Source of the DNA: Saturnia japonica
Lineage: Eukaryota; Arthropoda; Insecta; Lepidoptera; Saturniidae
DNA length: 64,000 bases
Direction: 5' to 3'
Assembly (NCBI GenBank): GCA_033032175.1
Contig: CM065334.1
Span: 4,027,705-4,091,704 of the forward strand
Part shown: positions 36,801-45,800 of the stretch, piece after piece
Layout: every line of letters begins with the position of its first letter
How positions within the stretch are numbered: the stretch's first letter is position 1
Translations under genes and position numbers: made by a program
Notes under the pieces: generated by a model
Databases searched by the model: none
Told to the model about the DNA's origin: nothing
The model's input: only the letters and a program-made list of their open reading frames with translations

Positions 36801-39800
36801 TTGATACGCACGCATCAGCTAATTAGCTGCTAGTGTGTCTTACCAAATATAATAATAATAATAATAATACACGTGGTGATAACATACATACATACATATA
36901 CATACCATCACGCCTATATCCCCGAAGGGTTAGACAGAGGTGTACACTTATGTACATCCACAGTTCGCCGTGTATGTTTTTTAGGTCCCATGTAATAGGG
37001 GGCGAGCGTATTACCATTAATCTGGCACAAAGCCAAGCCCCGAGATGCTACTGAGAATTTCATAGAAAACCCCAATAATACTTTGCTCGATCTGGGAAAC
37101 GAACCCAAGACCTCGATTATAGTAGTCGGGCTAACGACTACTAGGCTAATGAGGCAGAGGGAATGAGATGTGATAAAACCGTCAGAGCGTTTTGGTTTAT
37201 CGCGTTTCTGATCAGCCAGTATACAGTGCGGTCACTATTACGTAATAAACTGGAAACGATTGAATAAATATCTACAAAGGTCTTTCTTTTTCTTTCTTTA
37301 AAGATACCCTCAATCTCCGAGGATCAGATATAGAGTACAATCCGGTATTCTTCTCTTACTTGATGATCACCCCGAAAGCCGTCGTTCTCTTCTGGGGTGA
37401 TGGAAGACTGCCGTCAACGGTCCAGGAACACCTCAAGAGCGAGGGTGTCAATGACGTAGAAGGTGCTGGATATGCGGAGGTGGTGGAAAAACTGGAATGC
37501 TTAGCAGTAAGTCGTATTTTGTGAATCTTCCCTATATTGTTTATAGGTACCTAATTAGGCTTAAATTGAGATCTAATCAACCGTTTAACGGCCGTTTTCA
37601 ATAACATATCTGAGATTACTATTCCCGATTAGTACATATTTGTAATAAGTACTATCTTTAACTTAAGACAGATATCTGTTTACCTCTTAACTATTCAAGC
37701 TATAGGATATGACTGTATATTATGTAGATACGACAAACTATCGATTGACAGGATATTCAAAAAAAAAATTAAGGACAAAAGGTTATATTTGTCTATCTTT
37801 GGTAACTGAAACAACGGATAGATAGGTTATTGAAAACGACAGTAAACAACGTTATTTTTTAACCGACTTCTACAAAAGATAGGATGTTACTCAATTCGAC
37901 TATTTTTTAAAAATGTTTATCCATAACTTCTTTGTTTATGAACCGATTTGGATGATTCTTGTTTTTGTTAGATAGGGGATACCTCAAGTGTGGTCCCAAT
38001 TTAATTTCATTGGCATTGGATCTTCAACTTCGAAGATGCACAAGGTTTGGTGGCAACCACCACCACACACCGGATGTGATATTCTACTTCTGTAGATAAA
38101 GTGTGTTAGGACTTTGTAAATAAAAGTAGTGTATGGCGAAATCACTGCTTTATTTAATGAATACTATATGAAGACAATGAGAATGAACACAATTTACTTA
38201 ATGCACTTGCAGTTCGTGCGGCGTCCATGGGAAAAACAGAATATGTCTAGTGTCGGGGTTGCCATATATAATTCTATAAAATACTTTATTGAACTAACTG
38301 ACATTCTAGTTACATAACAAAGTGGATTGTATATTTTTAAACTGGCTGGAAGTAGATACCATAAAAAATAACCACCAAATATGGTGTACTATAACCGGGA
38401 TTAAGGTTCACATACCTTTCACCGTCGAGGTTGCCGCCGTTGATGTCTATCTAAATAAATTTGCATACCCCCAACTAATTTATGAGCCCCAACATAAGGG
38501 AACTCTTCGAAATGACTGAAGTTGCTGTTCTTTTTTTTGTTAAAAATTGTCTTGTTGTATTTTTCTTACAGAAAGAGTTATCTCAGAGCGGAGATGGCAG
38601 GCATACTATATGGCTGTCGAGTGGTGCAAGTGAAGCGATACATAGAGCCGCATCTGGGGTAAACTTTAATATTACAACACACTGATATTACACACAAATA
38701 TTACACATTACCTATTTGCCGGATAATAACTTCAAGAATCATGTTGAGCAAGTTTTATTGTCGAAAGGGTAAGCTGATTACGTGAATGATGGTTAAGTCT
38801 GGATGTGATTCCCTCTCTGTACATTTACAGAAAATGATAATAACTGTATTTAAGTTAATACTGTAAAAAATTATTTAAAAAAAGTAAATAAGATGCTGAT
38901 AAATTCGATCGAGTTTCTTGTCGGTTCTTCTCGATGGCTGGGATGTTTTCCGAACCGGTGGTAGTGTTTCGACATTCATAAGTGCCTTCTTAGAGCCTAA
39001 AGTGAATATTTTTTTTATTTTGATTTGATTTTGATTATTGTAAACTTCCCTTCAATTTCTGAAGAAGGTCTATCAAACAAGGATGGTCCACCAGGACAAA
39101 GAAAGAAAAAAATCTACGAATCAAAAGTTACAATCAGACACTGCTGGGAAGAAGTCTTTCTATGAGCCTTCGCTTACGGTGTAGGAAAATATCATGATGA
39201 AACCATATCATGGTTATAGGGTTTTTTCTAATGCCCGTCTGGATAGCTACCACCCTCAAGTTCAATATCAGTTGCCAAACACCAATAAGTGTGTTCCGCT
39301 AGCTGCACTTGAGAACCAGTATTTCACTAGTCTTAGCATGCTACCATCGTGGGCCATATCGTCACTTACGATCAGGTGATATTGTGGCCACAACGATAAA
39401 TCTATATCGATAAAAAAAATTTTTTAGTCAAAATGGAGGAAGAAGCTGACAATTTCTCATCACTTTTGCATTTATTTGAACACTGTATTTCTGATACTGA
39501 GATTAGTTAATAATTATTTACTGTAAAAAAAAAATTACCCGATTTTTATTTGTATCATGATCAGGTGAGGTTTTATCCATTAATTTCACCACGCGACGAT
39601 ATTTATTTAATAATTATATTCTTCAGAAAGATGTATTGAAGAAACCCCTGGAGTTGATATCGGAAGTGTCTCCGGTCGCTTTGGCCAAGCTGATCAAGAA
39701 CCAAGTGGAATTGGAGGTATTCAAAAAAATACTCAATTCGAATGTATATTTTTTAATGAATTTTAAGCCATAACTTCTTAGTTTATGAACCTATTTGGAT

Positions 39801-42800
39801 GATTCTTTTTTTGTTGGATAGGGGGATACCTAAAGGGTGGATAAACTTTTAATTTCATTAGTATTGGACCTTCAACTTCGAAGACACACCTGGGAACTCT
39901 TCAAAATCATTGAAGTTGGTTTTCTTTCTTTTTTTTTAAATTATCTTTTTATTATTATAACTAACTATGTGAATATTTGTTTTTATTAATTAATATTTCA
40001 GTATTGTGAAATGATTAAAATGTTTTACATCTGCAAGGTGTCTCATGACTCCTTACATAATTATAGGGTTTTGTTGGTTAACAAGATCTGAAAATAAAAC
40101 GTTCATCAGGGTTTCCGCAAATGTCATGTCCGAGACGGTGTAGCGGTGGTGAGATTTTTCCGCTGGCTACACGAGAGGATCGATTCCGGAGATAATATCA
40201 CCGAAATGGGGGCCGCTGATAAATTGTTAGATTTTCGCAGGTAAGACATGTTTTTATCCTGTGTCTTATTACACTGCTGATTGGCTTCATTGTATAGTCT
40301 TTACGCCCTTAGGCTATGGCAGAAAACACATAACTTGTTTTATTGTCCCATTAATCTAATTTATGACTACAAATAGTAAAATTCTTGGCTACTTCTTTCA
40401 TTTATCTTCTATAGTAAAACTAGGAACCCATAGCAGTTATTTGAGTCCCTTAATTTTATTGAAATGAAAATTTCTTTAGCCACGTTGAGCGATTTTTGGT
40501 AGGGGGAAATTTGGGGGAGGGGTATCTTGTAAAACGTTACGATGCGATATAAAGGCGGGAGGAGGGTTCGAACAACGCGTTACGTAACATTGTTTTAAAA
40601 AAATTTAAATAAAAAACTAGGTAATTAAAATTTACAAAGTTCGTAACCCATTTCGTTTATGTTTTACGGGGAATCCCTCGAAAGGAGAATATGTAGTTCC
40701 ATTTATAGAATGTGTAGCCGTTATAACGAAGTTAATTTACAATACGACATATTTTTCACCAGTCTTCCTAAATTTAAAAACTCACATAATATATATGTTT
40801 TCTTTTTAATTGTTAGATTTTCACCGTCCATTTACATATAATCAGTACTTGTTAACAATGAAAGTTGTTCCCATATGTCATAGGGTGTTAGATTTAAACA
40901 GGTATTTAGAGTTAAGTTATTATTATTTTTTAATCACTTACCTGAATTTGCGCCTTATGAAATAAAATAAATAAATACTCGATATTTCGAGTACATTCTA
41001 CACGATTTCGAGATAATGTTTTTCGATATTAAGTCAGATCGCAATGATATATTATTTCTAGGGATGAAGTGAATTTCGTGGGACCATCTTTCGGTAGCAT
41101 AGCCGGAGCTGGACCTAACGGCGCTATCATCCATTACAGCCCGTCCAGGGATGGGAAGCAGACCGTGATAACTCCTGACTCCATGTTCCTCTTGGATTCC
41201 GGTGGACAATACAGGTGATCGACCTTTTAATGTTACACGATTTTTATATTTCACTTAGCATCACACAACTTGATTGCCTTGCAAAGTTTGGACGTGTTGG
41301 AACACGAAAAGTCGTCAGTTGACGATATGTTTAATATTATATGGGTTTATTATTTATGAAATGCATAAAAAAATAGAAATTTAGAAAAAAATACAATTGT
41401 TTATTTATTGAATTTTCCTTTAGGATTTTTTTTTACCTGGGAGCCACGTGATTGAAAACGCCAATCAGAAAACGTGACGTCATCGTACTATAAATACACA
41501 CACAGTTGAGTGTTATTGCTGTTAGGTTATCTTGTAACAAGTGACTCTAAAATTATTACTAAGTATAAAAAATGTGACTTGCGTGTCGAGTTTTGGGATG
41601 CATACCATCTACACCAATACCATCACTTCTGTAACCCCAAATGGTTAGGCAGAAGTGTACTAATGTATCCCCACAGTTCGTCGGGTGTGTATTTTAGGTC
41701 CCATGTAATAAATACGCGAAGCTTTTGCCATTAATGGGGCACAATTACAAACTCTGAGCTGCTACTGAGAATTTCATAGAAAAAGTCAATAACACTTTGC
41801 TCGACTTGGGAATCGAACCTAGGATCTCAAGCATAGTAGTCGCGCTTACAACCACACACTGTTATATTATAATAAAAGGAGACATAGAAAGAATGTCACA
41901 TGGAGGGGTCATAACGCTTTTTCCTTACGTAACGATTTCTACAAGTCAACTCTAACCGTAAACCGAATTATGAAACTTGTTCCAAAATAAATCAAGAATC
42001 CATTAGTGTGTTTAATACTGTTCATGACATGGTATAGGTTGGCTGAAGAGTTTTTTTTATTTTAAAGGGATGGTACAACGGACATAACAAGGACACGCCA
42101 TATGAGCCGTAAACCGACGAAAGATCAGAAGGGGGCGTTTACTCGAGTCCTCAAGGGTCAAATGATGGTCGGAAGCGCCCTCTTTCCTAAGGGTGTCAAG
42201 GTATGATATACAAATTAAAAATAGTGTGTTTTTGTGTCTGTGTGTGTGAGTGAGTGTATTTAAGCTGTATGTGTTTGATCACGCCAGAATGTTGTGAAGT
42301 GAGTTTTGAAAAGCCTCAAGGGTAATCTCAATTTATTTCATTGGCATTGGATCTTCGACTTCGAAGATACACCAGCGAACTCCTCAAAATAATTGAAGTT
42401 AGTTTTTGTTGTCTTGTTACATTTATGTTTTTGTTGTGTAAATTGTGACTCAGAGAAACTACGACGCTTAATTTAGTTGCAACTGACACCTCTCTTCAAA
42501 ATTTATCGATTGCTTTTACAAAACATTAGTGTGGAACAGTTATTGGGGATATATATGATGATAAAGTTAAATTTTGAGAAAACTTTATACAATGTTGGTC
42601 TTTACTCGTCAAAAAATACCAATAAAACACCCTATGATAGAGTAAATATACTGCTTCATTACCTTTGTGGTCCTGGGTTCGATTCCCAGGTCGAGCAAAA
42701 AAGTATTATTGGGTTTTTCTGCGAAATTCTCAGTCACAGCTCGGCGTTTGGCTTTGTGCCCGAGTAATGGCAATAGGCTCGCCCCCTATTACATGGGACC

Positions 42801-45800
42801 TAAAAACATACTCGGCGAACTTTGGGTGTACATTAGTACACCTCTGCCTAACCCTTCCGGCCTGCCGGGAACGTAAAAAAGCGTCCGATTTTTTTTTACT
42901 CAGGTCGTGATAATGTTAAAGGTCTGATTTTTTTTCCCAGGGGAACGTTTTAGACAGTTTCGCACGCCACTCGCTCTGGGACGTTGGGCTGGACTACGCG
43001 CACGGTACCGGCCACGGCGTGGGACACTACCTGAATGTCCACGAGGGACCCTCAGGAGTCTCCTGGAAACCGTACCCGCACGATCCTGGTCTAAAACCTG
43101 GACAGATACTCAGCAACGGTTTGTAGTACACGGTTTACAAGTGTATCGTCAATAGTATTTACACTGTCTGATCCCGAAACGCGACAATTCAAAAAGGAGT
43201 CACTATTATACCCTTATCGCCATGTGTATGGTGGTCCCGATCCAGTCGGGTACCTACAAATATGATGTAATTCCATCCTCAGAATTGGTTAATGGTGAAT
43301 ATACCGCAAGGGACCCTCAATGACTGAGAAGTGTTCTCGTAGAGGAATAACTCGGGAATAAATAACTATTAAAAAACAAAAAATGTATACGTTGAAAATA
43401 TTGAATTAATATTTATTAACTACTAGCTGAGCCTGCGGCTGCGCTCGCGTGGACTACAGAATACTGTCGATTCGAATACGTGCGAAATGGTCCCCGATAC
43501 CGGTTATTTTAAAGAATGTTTTGTTGTGCGTGATCCTTACAAGATAGACATAAATACTCTCGCTGACTTTTTTGTAGGCCCTTTTAAAGATCTAGTTTAA
43601 TTTAATTTAATATATCTCTTATGGTTTACTACACACAGATATTATAGATAACTTTTAGCTTTCTGCACTCCTTCTCCATATAAACTTTAACCATGCCAAA
43701 TTTCACAGTCTTCCGTACACGCAATACGCTTAAAAAGGGGTAGAAAGTTCTTGATTCACGTATTCATAAAATGATGATTAAGTATTACATTATAAGGCAG
43801 ATTATATCAAACTTAATATTGGTTGAACTGTAGAGACGGAAGAAATGTAGAGTATATGTTGTTTCTAATTAGTGGACGACAGGCAACACGCCTAAGCTTG
43901 CTGCTATGGCAGGTGCGCTTTGTGTATGGTAGTCGCAATCCTTTCTTACACAATTTTCGTACCAATCAGTAAATAGAAAAATTCTTAGTACATTGTATGA
44001 ATTAAATGTAAACTATACTGCGTTTTTTATTCCCATGGAGTGAACTGACTATTAGTAATGTCAAACTTGGAAATAATGTCACATTTATTTTTGTCATGTT
44101 GTGCTACCGTGTATTTTACCGTACAATATTTAAATCGTAAGATTTTAAATGCTGAATTGAGGGTTTTTATTTATTAATTTAAATATTTTGTGTTATTCAA
44201 CAAACCCAATCATTTACTATTATCATTACATAAGTCAAGAAACTATAAAATTAATATATTATGAGGAACAACTGCAAAAAAATAAATAAATAAAGACCGC
44301 TTAGGTTGACCCACGAGAAATTCGAATTTATCTCCCGTATTCAGGCTTTACCCAATATGAAGGGTTCAATGTTTAAAAAATCTTATCAATATAATATCTC
44401 GTACGGGTTTACAATTAGTACCGATTGGTGACATAAAAACAAAATAAACCTGCAACATACGAAATGTCATTTCACTCCGCGGTAATAAAAATCGTATTAT
44501 AAATAATATTGAATGTCCTTTACCAGAACCCGGTTACTACAAGGTAGGAGAATACGGGATACGTCACGAAGATCTCGTGGAGACGGTCACCATCACGAAA
44601 GATTCTGATCATCCCAAGGTAAGAAACTTAAGTAACTTGACATAAACATCGGTCGAAGGGTTTGATGGTCGGATAAGTTGGATTTGCGTACAATTATCTC
44701 TGTATATTATTTCTCAAAGGTGTTTTTATGGCAACACCATATCTCCCTGTATTCTTTATCAAAATTAATTATTGTAACACTATTTTAAAGCCTATGGTTT
44801 GCGCTATTGACAAAAACTAGGTAAATACTCTCAAATTAATTTTTTATCAATTTTATGCCAAATATCCGTGTTAAACTTTGCGATTTCAAAGGTAGTTGCC
44901 TAATATTGGCAAAAAAAACTTATTACACTATACGATTTCAAGGGTCCTTCCTCGCTTTTTTCACTACCTCTTACTCTTACACTTTGTCGAGAAATTCTTA
45001 TGTATCTATCACATCGCCTACGCTGTGAAAACTAGAAAAATAGATTTTGCTGTGAGTACATTAGTCGCAACAATGTTATTTATTAAGTTTAATAGCTTGT
45101 TTTATAGAAAACATGGAACTATTCTAACGGTGCTAGAAAAAGATTGGCTATAAATTAACATAAACTCTCATAAATAATTAAAATGACGTTGCTTAGTTAA
45201 TACAGGTGTTTAAATTCCCGTTGTCTACAATCATATCAAAATCGTAAAGTATTAATTAATACTAAGAGTCGCCTAATAGACACAATTCGATTAGCGATTT
45301 TTTGATTATAGATTATTATCTGTTTCCTATGTTTTAGATGTCATTACACATACACATACCTAGATTTTGAAGTATTTCGTTTCACCCGTTTGTATTTATA
45401 AAGACGTCGTACTGTTTACTTTAGTATACTGAGACTTGCGCGCCTACGTCACGCAATTGCACGCGTTTCCCTTCCCCGCTACATTACCCGCCCCCTTTAT
45501 CGTCTCTAGTACTTCGCCCCTGCCAACGTCTGTCGCGGATGAACATGTACGAATTTAGTATGTTGGTACCGTGTCTAAAATTCGTTTATTGTTATCAGGC
45601 AAAGACCTTACTGGGAGATTATGACGGTCGTGGTGTTCTTGGATTCAACACTTTGACCCTGGTGCCTAATCAGCGTGCATGCATCGACGTGACAATGCTG
45701 AATGATTTTGAGGTATTTCTCGTTTTTTTTTTTTTAAATAATTACTTACACACTTTGTTGGGTGGTAGGACATTTCAGATGTATATTATATGGTATTCCC

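Larger units (their letters stand above)
33000..36870 (+). mobile_element. nearly full-length LINE, inactivated by a deletion
   Basis: Two-ORF non-LTR retrotransposon in intron 7 of the aminopeptidase, same strand as the host gene. ORF1 encodes a PHD-type zinc finger protein; ORF2 encodes an APE-type endonuclease and a reverse transcriptase without RNase H, which places it near the CR1/Jockey groups. It ends in an (AAT)n tail at 36847-36869. The 5' limit near 33000 is approximate. The reverse transcriptase is broken at about 35990. Confidence 0.85.

Noticed and set aside
45640..45700. Asn in place of Glu in the FEPLTLVP stretch of aminopeptidase copy 1, first taken as loss of a metal ligand
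   Set aside because: The fifth ligand is the Glu of the GIRxE motif, 14 residues after the Glu of EPGYY; both are present in exon 15 (565 and 579). The enzyme looks complete.
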